Assembly (NCBI GenBank): GCA_015499995.1
Contig: JADNRV010000009.1
Location: 124,001-188,000 of the forward strand
Direction of reading: 5' to 3'
Origin: Flammula alnicola
Lineage: Eukaryota; Basidiomycota; Agaricomycetes; Agaricales; Strophariaceae
DNA length: 64,000 bases
The notes beneath the pieces are model-generated. The model was not told the origin of the DNA. It worked only from the letters and a program-made list of their open reading frames with translations, and made no database searches. Within the stretch, counting starts at the first letter, position 1. The number at the start of each line of letters is the position of its first letter. Shown here one piece after another: positions 20,117 through 33,077 of the stretch. A program made the translations under genes and the position numbers.

Positions 20117-23100
20117 TAATCCGTTTGCGTACGACATTGGAATGGTGGGATGTAAGGCTGACCGCGCTCAGGATGCGTGTCCTCGGGATACGAGCCGACG
20201 ACTAAAGTCTGTGCGTGGGAAAGAACGTCTAACTCCGATTTTGCTTTTCTTCTACAACATCCTCTACATTTTGCATTTCACTCTTTTGTTCATTATCCCT
20301 ATCATGCAGGCAACCAGATGTGCCATATTACGCTCGGAATCTAGACGGAAGTTTCTGGACTATGACCTTGGAGTCGTAATGCAGTGTGTCGGTGAGCGAC
20401 TGCGTACTTGTTGTCTCCGTGGGCCCATTTTTGAGTCGGATTATGACAAGCCCTTTCTACAGAATCCCTGGCCTGTCTGACTATATCTAATTGGGACTAT
20501 GCGTATCGTCTGCAGCTCCTCCACGCCTTCCATTCTTTTTCCATCTCTCTCTATCATCTAACGATATTATCCTTTGGGTGTAGATCCTTGCTTGCATCGA
20601 GCATATTCTATCCCTCGGCCGTACTAGTCAGGGACTTAGGTGCATAATCCACGGCTCTTATAATCCATTTTGTCTCTTGCTTTCCTGCAAAATCTACTCC
20701 TTTTGACGGTGCTTCTGTCGGAACGCTCTCAAACGCTCTACTCGGGCTTCCCCCCAGTCTGTCTGCCATGCACGACGTTCCTTCGCCAATTTTGGCCGGT
20801 CGAGTCGTTCATCAAGTGGTCTTTGGAATCGAATACCCATGCCTTCCGCATGAGTTTGATGTACTTCAAATTGCACGTGTTGGCTTGGTGTATCTAGTGT
20901 AATAGATTCCAAGGCCGCTTCTTGTTGTGAGTCCTACTGTGGCTCGATATCCTTAAGACCAGATCGTCATCGAGGAAATCCCATGGACATGACTCCGATA
21001 AGTTGGAGATTGGAATGATTGAAGTCGCTCGCTGTAACTACATGTTATATTATGCGTCTTTCGCCGCCCCAGAAATCTCGAGAAAGTATGTCTCTCCTTC
21101 TGTCGTTTATGCTCGTTATGCATGACATACAGTCTGCCCTCGAGCAATTCTCGGAAGCCCGCCTAGTCCCCAATGGTATTGTTGACTTGTGTCATCCCCA
21201 GGCGGCCGAAACTGTGGTTCGTGTTTGTTCTTCCCGAGTTGGTATCCACAGACGAGACGATGGATGGTTATCCTCTCGTCTCCTCATCATTCATCGACTA
21301 CAAAAACATGACGACCACGGCGGAGGTGCGGAAGCAACGGTACTGACTCCGGGCCATCGCCCGCCATCGCCATTGCCCACTATCGCTTGGAATCGCACTC
21401 ACCACCGTCCGCAATTGCAATCGCCATGTACATGCATACCGTGTCGTTCGCGAGGACCACCACAATGTGACGATGATGATGGCGCGACTGTTGTCTCGTC
21501 CCCCATCGGTGCCCCCCTCACAAAAATGCAACTTACTAGGAGCTTCCCAGGGCTTCCATCTGCGCCTCCCCCGCGCCGCGAGGAGTCAACCGCAGGTTGG
21601 TGACGAGCAGCCCACTTCTCGATTCACTGGACCATTTATGTCACAGTCAAATAAGATCTAAGTAGAGAGTTTCATGTACTCGAGTATGATTGAAAATTTT
21701 ATAACTCTCATTCTATGTAAATCAACTATTTATTTAAATCGCAGCAAGGTGTTTTAGTCGACGTACGTCGAACCCTTAATGCATAATGGGTAAGTATTGA
21801 ATGCAACAATCTCCGCTCAATCCATAAGAAAGCTCAGTGAGCACAAAGGTCGTGTGGACATGTTCCGAGGATGTGTAAGTCGTACATCCTGCTACTGAAC
21901 ATCAGCATTGCCAAAACGTGGGGAGAGAAAGAAAACATACCTCATTCCCTCCTCGGATGCCTTATTCCCGTCTCCTGCGTTGCTTTATAGGGAGCGGGGG
22001 GGCTGAAATTGGGATGCGGGATGTGCGTGGCTTTACGTGTTTATTTTGTCGTTTTTTGCGGCGATGAGGTATTTGAGTCGGGGGCGATTCCACTGACAGA
22101 ATGCGATGAACAGTCATGGTCATTTCGTCATTTCGGATGTCGCTTTCTAACGCTTCGAAGGTGTGGTAATTTCGTTCAGACTGAACAGGCTGCTCAGAGT
22201 TTGCATGAAGCGGAACGCTTGGAAACACGACATAGTGCCACACTGGCATGGCTGAAAGGAGGATAGACGGTACGATATGCATTTTATTCAAAACATGCCC
22301 CTTAAATACCTTTGGGCCAAGGGCCATCTCCAATTAGGCTTTAAGCGCACGGATTTGGCAAAGACATCATCTGGTGAACCGAGTGGCTCGCTTTAGAATT
22401 GAAATATGACACTAAATCTCGTTTAAGGACCACTTTCTAAACTGAGCGCAACTGCGGAAACCCTGCAAGCATATGAGGCACTTTGACGCGGTTGTGTATA
22501 CCATAAAAAAAAGTCCTACGCTTGGCTGCAGTTCGACCTTGAGGCAACCTTGCCACTCCCGGCTGTACAAAAATCAATCCCCCAATACATGACATGTACC
22601 AGTCGCCATTGGAATAATCTTGCGGCATGCTGTACGATGGATGCTCACGTCTTCTCAGAAAGTGGAAACTACATAGACATGGCAGAAAAGTCGGCTGAGG
22701 TAGGTCATTTTTATAGCGCGATGCCACAAGTCTCAGAGCACGACACCTACCTATATGGGCCTTGTGGATCAACCTGAAGATAAGACTAATATTCAGCTCA
22801 TATTGTATTAGTACTTTACATGAGTTTCTCAGCGTTTGAATCATACTCTGTTTCGACGTCCTGACTAAGTAGACGGACGGACGCCTTCGTTGTTATCTAT
22901 GAAGGGACGTGCCTCCGCTCTCCAGATAGAATCTATATGTTTCCCCTATTTGGTCAATGCTCGTCTCGTCGGGTTCATCCAAGCGTCTGGAGAATCACCA
23001 AGCGGGCTTGCCCAAAGCATCGAAGCCGCGTATCGACCAAAGTCTCGCCCTGCGAGGACAAAGAAATTGCTCGGAATTCCCTTAAGAGGAACGAAATTGC

Positions 23101-24490
23101 CATAGAAATGGGTATATTTGGTGCCGTTGAGATCCTCCTCATGTCGTTGGAGAATTGGAGAACTTCGTGCTCGAAGTTACCGAGGAGCACAGCAAGTTGC
23201 GCTAGCAAACCGTCGTCTCTTCGATGATCAGGCCCAGGACGCGCGTTCAGTCTCTTTTGCCACAGGCGATTGACGTAGAGTGGCGCAACAGAAAAGAAAG
23301 TCGTGTTTTCCGAACCCCTTCTGGGCCATAGAGTCGGTCAATTTGGAGCGCATAATCTCAAGCGATGAAAGTAATGTCGACAGGTTGAAAGCTCCATCTG
23401 AGTTTCTCTCTGCTGCCTTCTTTGCAGTTATGTAGGTGAGATAAGAAGCGAGGCCCGGGGACACGAATTCGTCCAGGTCAGAGTGCGTATGGAAAGTGTT
23501 CGATGATTTCATCGTTATTCGTTATGGTGGTCACCGTTTGGATAAAGAATTCATGGTAAAATACTTTGTTGAATGGAGATTTCAGCAGAAGAACGCCCGA
23601 CCCCGTCGGATCTTTGGAATCTTGTACATGAGTTGGTGGGCATTTCCAACCACCAAAGCAGTGTCTCACCCATCTCCTTCAAAGTTGAGCTTTAGTGATA
23701 TATATCGGTAACGACTCGCTGTCGGAAAGGTTACACCTTTGCATTGGTAGACGCGTTTGTGTGGGGTAGAAACTTAAAGGCAGAATATAATAATATCACT
23801 GTCAGATCAATTCAGACGGTCACGCAGTCTCGTGGGAAACAGTTTTGATCCAAGTTCAAGTTCTCGTCTTTGACCTCCTACTCTTGACTCTTGAGCCTGA
23901 CATGATTCTCATTGACACTGCAGGGTTTCAGAGATTCTTATTTCATCTACGATAAAACTGTGGACCACTTTGGAGCCTTCATGTAACAGTCTGTCTGGAC
24001 AAGAATATGTAGGATTAATTGGTAAACGAACATCGATTTCTTACCAACCTCATGTCCTCTTCCTCTCCTTTGGCATCGCCTCTCTTGTGAAGGCTAGATC
24101 TACCATCACCATCCGGAAGGCATTCTCGTGAGTGGCGCATCGACTTTGTCCCAGGGGTTGCTATTTACTTTCATGCGCCACGTGGCTAGGGGTGGATCAT
24201 AGAAAGCATTTCTCCATCCTGGCTTATCGAAGCGGTCTAGGGTAGCGAATTCACTCTTTACGTGCCCTCGCGAATGTGGAAGCCTACTCATGTAAATCCA
24301 ATTCAGTAATCCAGCGACGAGGATTTCAGAAGCGTACACGTAAAGTTGAATGCCTGGGCTATAACGCGGGACAATGGCTTGCAATCAAAAAGGTATCAAC
24401 ATCATTGACGCTAACGCTTATAAAGAGACCCAACAGTTTGAAGTCCTCTCCTCTCTGCTGCCGCATTCTTGTGGTCAATCTCTACGCGCG
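20117..24490. other. gene-poor stretch
   Basis: 20155-20900 resembles 10735-11400 (see there). Minus-strand frames at 23228-23512 and 23478-23669 have protein-like composition (for example NLSTLLSSLEIMRSKLTDSM), and one at 24106-24384 contains DKPGWRNAFYDPPLATWRM. I could not join them into a recognised gene. They may be remnants or an unidentified minus-strand gene. The rest shows nothing. Confidence 0.35.
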
Positions 24491-27400
24491 ATGAATCACT
24501 CTCGAAATCCATTGCCTGACGCTCAGTCCATCCAGAGTCTTCAACTTAACACTGCCGATGATCCAGACCAGACCTTATACGAAGACAATGAGCGGGGTTC
24601 GCTTCTCCCTTGCATTCACAATCGCAGTTAATCACCTTTTCTTTTTAGCAGTCGCGGAATCCGACTCTCCACTTCCAATTGCCGAGTTCGATGACCCCAA
24701 TTTGGACAAACAAGATGCCCTGGCAGGAATTCTGGACGACGACTCGCCGTACCCAGAAGTACGATCTGCTGTTGCAAACACGGACGATCCTGAGATACCG
24801 GTTTCGACTATAAGATCCTGGGTTATAGGTACGCGACGCGCTCCGTACATCGTTGCTTAACCTGATACATAGCCCCCGCTCTAGGTGTGGCTTGGTCCGT
24901 CCTTATTCCGGTAGCTTTAGCTTTAGATCTATATACCTCAGGCCTCCTCACTCGTATATGTCACGACTAGGGATTGAACCAATTCTTCTACATGCGATAC
25001 CCATCGGTAACGATCGGAGGTGTAAGAAAAATTTCTCTCTATCGTCTACACTTTAGCTCGCATTGATGTTTCGACGGAGAATAGATTGTCGCACAATTGC
25101 TTTCTTTTCCAATTGGGCGAGCATGGGCTCGTTATGTTCCGAACGCCAAGATTTGTGGAATGTCTCTGAACCCAGGTCCTTTCACCATCAAGGAACATGT
25201 TGGTTATTTTCATTGACTATGGAAAACTCTAAGCTGATCGATACTTCTCTTTCAGGTACTCATTACTATCATGGCATCGTAAATCCATCGATTGACTCCA
25301 TATCGACCACAAGCTGACAGTCTCCGAACCATGTAGCGTCGGTGCCACATCAGGTACGGTTCTTGTCCCATATCAGTCGCCCTCGCCGCACTTACTGTAA
25401 CTTTTTTTATCGATAGCTTATGCCGTAAGCCGTGTTGCGATGTTTAGCCCTAAATTTCTGATTTGTTAACCTCTAGCGTAGACTGAGATCGTTGCTGTGC
25501 AGCGGGTATACTACAATCAGATCTATAATTTCGGATGTGAGTACCTGCTCTCTATCTCGAGATCTGATATGTGCTCAACAAGTGATCTTATGTATTCCAT
25601 CATTACCAGTTCAATGGATGATTGTTATGTCCACTCAATTAATTGGGTTCTCAATTGGTGGCGTTAGCCGTCGTTTTCTGGTCGATCCTCCCTCTATGAG
25701 TAAATTTTGAGCATCCGTCTCTTGTCGTTTTCTAACATGGGGCTTCAGTTTGGCCAGCAAACCTCGTCACATGTGCCCTGTTCAATACCCTTCATTCGCA
25801 GAACTATGCTGGAATTGGAGATTACAAGGGAATCGACAGAGAACGATTCTTTTTCTACTGCTTTGTGGGATCAGTCTGTTACTGTACGGGTTGTTATCCA
25901 TTGTATCATCCGTATATTGAAATTTCCGGTAGATTTTCTCCCTGGATATTTGTTTCAGGCCCTCAGGTACGGTCTCACCTCTTAAATTCATGCCACTGTC
26001 GCTCACGTTCGCGATTTTTAGTGTATTTTCATGGGTAGTCCGCTTCTCTTTTGCTAGTTAACCGAGTATCTCACGGTGAAACAGGTTTGTTGGATTGTCC
26101 CAAATAACGTGGTACGAATCTTATCACCCCTGCTGCCACATATCTCATGAAATCTAGGTCGTGAACCAAATGTTCGGCTATTCTCATGGAATGGTACGTG
26201 GAGCTGAATTATCTTCTTAAAGAACTCATCATATATTCGCCTTCCAGGGAATGGGGTAAGGCATCTGACGCGCGCAAATGTATCCAGTATCCCTGTTGAC
26301 ATTTATTCAGACTCGTGACCTTCGATTGGGCACAAATCGCGTATATTGGGAGTCCGTACGTGCATTCAGACCAGAGAAAAGACTCATCTCAATCTCATTT
26401 CGCTCCTCTAGACTAGCTACTCCTTGTGCGTCTCTCGTCACCGTACGATGTTGTCAGCTCTAATTCCCATTCAGGGTGGGCCGAAGCAAATATCGTCGCC
26501 GGATTCTTGATCTTCTATTGTAAGTTCGAGCGATATCTAGTGTTGATTCTGAAGATGACGTTTTATTCTTAGGGATTCTGACACCTATTGTCTATGTCAG
26601 TCTTTCCTTCAGTTTGTGAACGTATATCTCATTATATGAATAGTACCGCAACATCTGGTATACTCAATATTTTCCGTGAGCATCGCTTCCCTCAATTCGT
26701 ACCGGTGATTCTTCATGGATTTTGGAGTAGGATCTCAGCTCGTGGGTCCTATGACAACACCGGCAATGCTTACAATGTCACACGCATCATCAATTCCGAT
26801 GCTTCATTGAACGTAGACGCATTCAAGTCGTACAGCCCCATATTTCTATCGTACGTATCCTCAATATCTGACGTCGTGTAAAATCTGAAAATGAGTATAA
26901 GGGCTACTTTCGCTGTCTCATATGGGCTGTCCTTCGCCTCGATTACTGCGACCCTCACGCATGCATTCCTTTTCTACGGAAAGCAAATATGGACCCAGGC
27001 AAGAAGATCCCTGCACGAACAACCAGATGTTCACGCGCGCTTGATGTCGAGGTATCAACAAGTACCAGAGTGGTACTACGGCATCATATTTGGTTCGTCC
27101 TGCATTATGGCGAGCCAGCCGGGATGCTGATCTTTCTGCAGTCGCCATGTTCGTCTTTTCGGTCGTGTGTATCGAGAGTCTAGGAACAGATCTTCCTATC
27201 TGGGGTTCGCGATCTCTAAATCAAGCTTTTATTTATCTGCACTAATTGCATGATTGCGTGAATAGCGTTTATCTTGGCGCTCGCGATATGTAAGTGCGCC
27301 GTCCAGAATATTGATATAGACATAACGCGCCTTCCAGCCTTTATATATGTTATCCCTTGTGGCATGATCCAGGCTATCACTAATCAGCAAGTCGGCTTGA

Positions 27401-28879
27401 AGTCAGTCTCGTCAGTCTCCATGTCAGACAAATAATTCATAGAGGTTTTGATTTTTGGACACCGCTTGCTACAGTGTTATCGCTGAACTAATAGTCGGGT
27501 ATGCTGTACCTGGACGGCCAGTCGCAATGATGTTATTCAAGACCTGGGGATATATTACAATGGCGCAAGGTGCGACCACTTGAATTTTATCGATTTGTAC
27601 GTATTGACAGCATCGCTCAGCTTTGACATTCTCCTCGGACTTCAAACTCGGACAGTAAGTGGAATCCCCCGGCACCGACTATGCTCGGCATTCAGGACTG
27701 ACACGTCATGCAAGCTATATGAAAATACCACCGCGAACGATGTTTTTCGCTCAGGTAACTGTATTTTCTGTGGACAACTAGCCCAATTTATCAAATTTAT
27801 TCAAGGTCCTGTGCGCTACGATTGCTGGAACCGTTCAGCTCGGTGTACAAGCTTGGATGTTCACAAATATCGTGTAAGTAGTAATATTTTGGATTTATAA
27901 GCGTTCTGACTTGCATCACAGCGACATGTGCAACCCCCAGCAACGAAGCGGGTGAGTTGTACCCTTCCGTCTCTTCATATCGGGGACTGAAAGAGACCAT
28001 AGTTTCGTCTGCCCCAATACTGAGGTTTTTGGGACAGCATCCATCGTATGGGGAGTAATTGGTCCCGCACGGCAGTTTTCCAAAGGTCAAATCTACTAGT
28101 GAGTTCACAGCTTCCTTTCGTTCATTCGCTTAGTGTCCGAGCTTAACGCTTATATTTGCAGCGGTGATTGAAGCTTTAAGCGTCTTTAAAGATAAAGGAA
28201 ATGATTGATTCTGAATTCGTCCAGCATTAACATTTTTCTTTCCTCTTGGAGTCCTCCTTCCCATTATCGCCTGGCTTTTCTCAAAGCGATTCCCGAACTC
28301 GTGGATTCGTTATCTGAAGTGAGTCGTATCGTATCGCTCTTAGAGATTGTGGTGTTGACAGAGTGCATATGCAGCTTTCCGTACGCTGCTTCTCGCACGA
28401 TCACTCCGATATCACTAACAAGCAGCCTTGTCAAGGGTCGTTCTGGCCGGGACCAGTTTTATCCCGCCCGCAAATGCTGTGAACTATATTACTTGGGCCA
28501 TCATCGGCTTTACATTCCAGTACATTATTCGCAGGAGATACTTCTCTTGGTGGACCAAATATAACTGTAATGATAGTTCCCATTTCGTCATTTTATTGTG
28601 AATTGACCATTTTCTCGTTTTCTTTGTAGACGTTCTGTCAGCTGCCCTGGACTCCGGTGTAGCTATTGGCGTCATCCTGATTTTTTTTTGGTCAGTCTGG
28701 AAAATCTAGAACTTGACGAAACATCCAAACGTCTCTGTAGCCTACAATATCCTCAAAATGGTTCGATCGGGAAGAACAGCATCCAATCTTGGTGGGGCAA
28801 CACTGTATTTATCCACACGGCGGATTATCTTGGAACCCCATTGAGGGTTCTGGAGAATGGGCAGACACGTTTTGGGTAA
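24491..28879 (+). CDS. oligopeptide transporter (OPT family)
   Basis: Multi-span plasma-membrane importer of small peptides (proton-coupled in characterised OPT members). Splicing about 37 introns of 45-70 bp gives one continuous frame from ATG 24491 to TAA 28877-28879, roughly 730 residues. Signature segments in order: DDDSPYPEVRSAV, IPGLNQFFYMRYPSVTIGG, GMSLNPGPFTIKEH, MSTQLIGFSIGG, FSW...CWIVPNNVVVNQMFG, FDWAQIAYIGSPLATPWWAEAN, SYDNTGNAYNV, FKTWGYITMAQALTFSSDFK, HYMKIPPRTMFFAQ, GVIGPARQFSKGQ, and near the end RRRYFSWWTKYNYVLSAALD. Exons are often 10-60 bp. Keeping the frame between QIYY and LTFFFPLGVL needs a 2-bp exon (28162-28163). The join just before SRVVLAG (about 28318-28430) is the least certain. 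An in-frame ATG at 24374 is an alternative start. No frameshift or stop was found, so it looks functional. Confidence 0.93.
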
Positions 28880-29119
28880 GCCAACAATTGCATGCCACTA
28901 TGCCTGTCGCTTTGTGCTAAGAAAAAAATGCAAAACAGACCGACGAAGTGGTAGCGGACTATTAATATTAACTTGGTATCTTGTAGCTGGTCGATCTTGA
29001 GCCGGAAATGATATTGTCGTCTTAAGGAAAGAAACGAGAATCTAAAGCATCGAGAGAAAAGACAAATTCTGAATGATTATAGATGATATCATTAGTCATC
29101 GTTAGGAGACATTCTCAGA

Positions 29120-29190
29120 TCCGGTATGGTGTAACGGCTAACATTACCGCCTTTCACGCGGTAGCTCGGGGTTCGATTCCCCGTACCGGA
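29120..29190 (+). tRNA. tRNA-Glu (anticodon UUC)
   Basis: A 71-nt cloverleaf. The acceptor stem TCCGGTA pairs with TACCGGA, the D arm contains GGTGTAACGGC, the anticodon stem CCGC/GCGG holds loop CTTTCAC (anticodon TTC), and the T arm is GGGGTTCGATTCCCC. No intron. It decodes GAA. Confidence 0.93.
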
Positions 29191-30083
29191 ATGGAATTTT
29201 GATAAAAATGGCATACATTTTTCTTTCTTTACTTTGGACCAAAAACTCCTTATTAGTTCATTACTGACTGTGTATTCCTTTGATATGCATCGGAATGTCA
29301 ATCATTCTTCCTAAGCCTCACTCGATCAGCAATTTGTTTGCGTAAGCAACGCATGTTTATTTTTGACAGTTGTCTCTCGACCCACTCTAACGGCCATATC
29401 TTCTACCTAATGCTTAGCCACGACACCTTTCTTGGCCACTGCTGATGCACATGTTTATTGGATCTATCTTCATGCGTTGTTTTTCGTTCTAGACCAATCT
29501 TTCTCTTAGGCAATTTCTTGATCTCGGAATTCTCGTATCTTCCTCCGTTAGTCGGTGAGCTCACTCTAAGTGCCGTTGCCAGTGCAAAAGTGACTGATCC
29601 ACAAACTAGACTGTAACCATCAGACTCCGTCGCCTGTCATGCATCCATTAAATCTTGTATCCCACCGGGAAACGCTAATAGATATTAGACGAACACGTGT
29701 TGAACACGCTTCAATTCTATGTCTAACGGAAGTTGTCCAGGATGTCCGCACGAGGCGAATGGCTTCGCACTGAATATTCGAATCACTGAGGTGGATCGCC
29801 TTTGTCAGAAAGCTTCGAATGCTTTTAGTTTCTCACAGATTCCTACGCATCTCCGATAACACTTATAATTCAAAGGGATGAAAGCCAGACTGCCCATCGA
29901 ACAACTACGCTGCCTCTAGGCACTATAAAAGTGTCAAGCTGAAGAACAAGGAGCGGTGACGTTTTCTGAGACGAGAATGGGCATGGCGAAAATGGAGACA
30001 TCCTTTGTACGTGGCAAACCATATCTTTCCCAACGCGAAACCTCATTACACCACGTTAACAGAGCGACTTGCGTATTATCCAT
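29191..30083. other. intergenic, no gene seen
   Basis: No coding or repeat feature supported. The last 150 bp are likely the 5' region of the gene at 30084. Confidence 0.45.
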
Positions 30084-31006
30084 ATGTCCGAAACCGACCC
30101 CGCCACCCCGGACGGTCGCTTGGACCAATTTCTCTCTTTTGACGACGATAGCTCACATCCCACATTGGCGTTCGTGGCTATCTGGGATCCCGAGGAAGAC
30201 GTTGTATTCGTCTCTCAGCGCGACATCGATCAGGACTCCGACCTCGCCTCAATCCACGCGCCTTATCCCAACGAGTCCATATCCGAATTCCACACACTCG
30301 ATTTTCCCAGTGTCGCACCTTCTATGCGCTCGTCTATCTGTTACCAGATCCTACGCGATGGCCACGACCCGCTATTCACCTCTCTCACCATGGAACAGCG
30401 TTCATTACGAGGAATGACGCAAACTTCCTCGACATTGGGAGGTCTTGATGTCTACTTGAAAGGTGCAGCCCTTTCGCACACGCATAGGCACCAGCCAGCA
30501 TACTCCGTCTTGGATTTCAGCACCGACTTCGAGTTCGACCCACGGCCGCGCGTGGTTTCAGAAAGGGACCCGGATGGCGTTTGTCATTTTGGCAGACGTA
30601 GCGCACTTCATCTGAATACAGTTCGTCTTACTCATGATTTGACAAAAATCTCGCTCATCCATTCCTCCCGCAGTCACTTGAGAGCACAACTTCTGGGACA
30701 GACGAAGATAGGTTCTCTATCTCTTGGTCCGCCATCGAATCTCCGACGGTCGAAGAGCTCGAGAGCATGAAGAAATCTTCTGACTCTCTGAAGTCTCGCT
30801 CTGGCCGCAAATTAAAGAAGCGGAGACCAGGAGAAGTAGTAATTGCCTCGCCGTCGGAAGTACCCGACATCCCACGAAGTCCTGTTATCTCTCGGAGTCA
30901 TTGCACTCGTTTGTCAGGGAAACACATTTTCAGGGGCGTGTTGGGATTCGGGAAACTAGCACGGAGGCTTGAGGATGATTGGGTCTGGGTGGAGTGGGGA
31001 CTCTGA
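30084..31006 (+). CDS. hypothetical protein
   Basis: Two exons (30084-30578 and 30674-31006) join in phase 0 through a 95-bp intron (GTTTGT...CGCAG) to 275 residues. No family recognised. The N-terminal half is acidic (FLSFDDDSSHPTLAF, DIDQDSDLASIH). The middle holds LDFSTDFEFDPRPRVVSERD. The C-terminal half is Ser-rich and basic (KSRSGRKLKKRRPG, a possible nuclear signal) and ends with Trp-rich DDWVWVEWGL. Codon-like composition and a clean two-exon model support a gene. The donor is weak, so the junction may be off by a few codons. No signal peptide or membrane span, so it is probably nuclear or cytosolic. Confidence 0.6.
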
Positions 31007-31287
31007 AAACCGTGATAGCGTCCTATGCGACCTTGGTCTTCAAGCATTCTCATCTGACTCATATGGCAATAGATAATCCGGTATGAACTGTCCACTAATA
31101 TAATCTACGTACACAGATTCGCTTTTACGGACGAATAACACTTTTATTATTAGTTTTCTTGCTATCTTATGTATCCCTCGACATTTGTGTACGCTCAGAA
31201 AAATTACAAAGCTGATAGTCGTTTGATAGTCTTCACCAAGGACTCTTTCAACATAATCTTATAGACTTTTAACTGCTCTCCAGATAC

Positions 31288-31364
31288 TCGGGTATGGTGT
31301 AACGGCTAACATTGCCGCCTCTCATGGGATCGCGGCAGCTCGGGGTTCGATTCCCCGTACCCGA
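31288..31364 (+). tRNA. tRNA-Glu (anticodon CUC) with a 6-nt intron
   Basis: Acceptor stem TCGGGTA/TACCCGA, the same D and T arms as the other Glu tRNAs. The anticodon arm GCCGC-CTCTCA ... C-GCGGC contains an extra 'tgggat' at the canonical intron site, one base after the anticodon CTC. The copies at 47.4 and 47.9 kb have a 9-nt intron at the same place. It decodes GAG. Confidence 0.85.
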
Positions 31365-31733
31365 ATTGGTGTCCTGTAAGTTGAATATTTTTTCTGAGCC
31401 CTTCGCGCTCAGAGTTTCTACGTCTATTTTTCCGCTCGCACTTCGAGCGAACCCCCGCAAACAGATATATACATTGTATGTGGTGGACTGAGTGCAATGG
31501 CCAGCTTTTTGGGGTTAGAAATTGGCAATTTAATCGCCCAAGAGAGATGAAAATGGCGATTTTCCTCCATGCTTCGCACCCAAAGACCTAACAATATTCT
31601 TGCACAAATAGACTGAGGACTGGTACTGGCTTGCTGTCTTATTTTGGTACCATGTCTAGATCGCTCATGCTTCTCTTAAGAATTATATGAGAAAGCACTT
31701 CTTTCTGAGTACAACTTTCTTAATTTCTTATTA

Positions 31734-31883
31734 CTGTCCGATTTCGTTCAATTCGGACAAAATCTTGGAAATTTTCACTTCCGAAAAATCTCAGAAAATC
31801 AGAAAAATCGAGAAACAATTAAATCCGGTGTCAGAAAAAATTGGGTGTGACGCGTGACGTCCGAATTGAACGAAATAGGACAG
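31734..31883. mobile_element. 150-bp MITE, Tc1/mariner-like
   Basis: Terminal inverted repeats of about 26 bp (ctgtcc[g/t]atttcgttcaa continuing to ttcggac) match with a single mismatch at 31734-31759 and 31858-31883. They are flanked by TA on each side (31732-31733 and 31884-31885), the target duplication of Tc1/mariner elements. The interior is A-rich and non-coding, so the element is non-autonomous. Confidence 0.85.
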
Positions 31884-31885
31884 TA

Positions 31886-33077
31886 CCTCCTCAGGCTCCT
31901 GTTCCAATCCTGATTTCTGTTCAGCCAAAACTTCTGTGACATTGTACATGGCTTTCAACTGCCGTCTATATTCCTTTCCGTGTTTTATATTTACAATATC
32001 ACTTCAGCTTCATGTAGAATGTGCTTGAGCCTGTCTGTACTACGTAGTTATGTATTTCAAACTCAGATAGGTCCGGAAAGTGAGCCGTAGACAGAATAAA
32101 CTTTCTTCCCGTTACAGCCATGTCACGACATGACTGACATACCTACTGAGTACCGAACTCCGCATGTTTGGTCGCCTTGAATTACGGAGTTTCGATGGAC
32201 ACGCGGTGAATGCTCCCACTTGTTGCGCCGATGTGCCAGCTCAGGCTGCCAGTGCTCGTAAAGCCTTGCTCCACTTTTACGGAAACCTTCTAAAATCGGG
32301 TTTATTTCTTGCAACGCGACCATGGACTCAGGCAAATCTTAAAAAGACGTTCGATTGCCAGCTTATGTCGCACACTTGCTCCGAAAGTATCCGTCTTTGC
32401 CAGAAGCATTCGGACTTTGGGTGCTTGAACGGCCTTCCCGCGCTGCCGTCGCGTCGTCCTAGCCGGGACTCCCTCGAAAACCCTACGACTACGCACCCTC
32501 GGACAACATAAATATTAGAGAAGGAACCAATTGATTGGGATTTCCTCGAATTTCCATTTTGATATACCTCAATAGGAGTACCCGACGAGCGGAGTACATT
32601 CCGGCGGGTTTGGTCTGGAGATATGCGCTCTCCGAGACATGGTTAATTGTGGATGAAAGGGAAACATTACTTTCCAAAACTTATCGCTTCATGGTACCCT
32701 TCATTCGAAAAAGACATGTGACGGGCCATCCGACCTCGACTCTGGAGCCCTTATCAAAAATGGTCGTGGAGTGAGGTAGAGAGAAGCAGGAAGGCGTGCA
32801 CAAGCCAATCTTCCGATTTGTAGCAAATTGGAAGATATACCTCAATGCATTCCTTCCCCGACGTGAACGAACACGGTGTCTCTTCGTGGTCGAGGAGGAC
32901 TGAAGATGAACATCAGCATAGGTGGACAGCTTCTGGAAATTAAATGTGAACCTCAATGACGAGAGTTGGGCTAGGATCGCTAGATGGTACGTCGCAAAAA
33001 TTATCGGTATCGTCTTGAAATCAAAGCCCCAGGACATTTCAGGAAGATCGTATTTCGCTTGTGCTACTACAGTAGTA
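31886..33077. other. intergenic, no gene seen
   Basis: Several open frames of 60-137 codons overlap on opposite strands, with no domain or splice support. The right end is 3' flank of the esterase. Confidence 0.45.

Noticed and set aside
24491..28879. OPT locus as a pseudogene because no long open frame exists
   Set aside because: Step-by-step splicing with consensus introns gives an uninterrupted family-like protein from start to stop.
32164..32511. 115-codon plus-strand frame
   Set aside because: Overlapping frames of similar length occur on the other strand; no domain or splice evidence for either.
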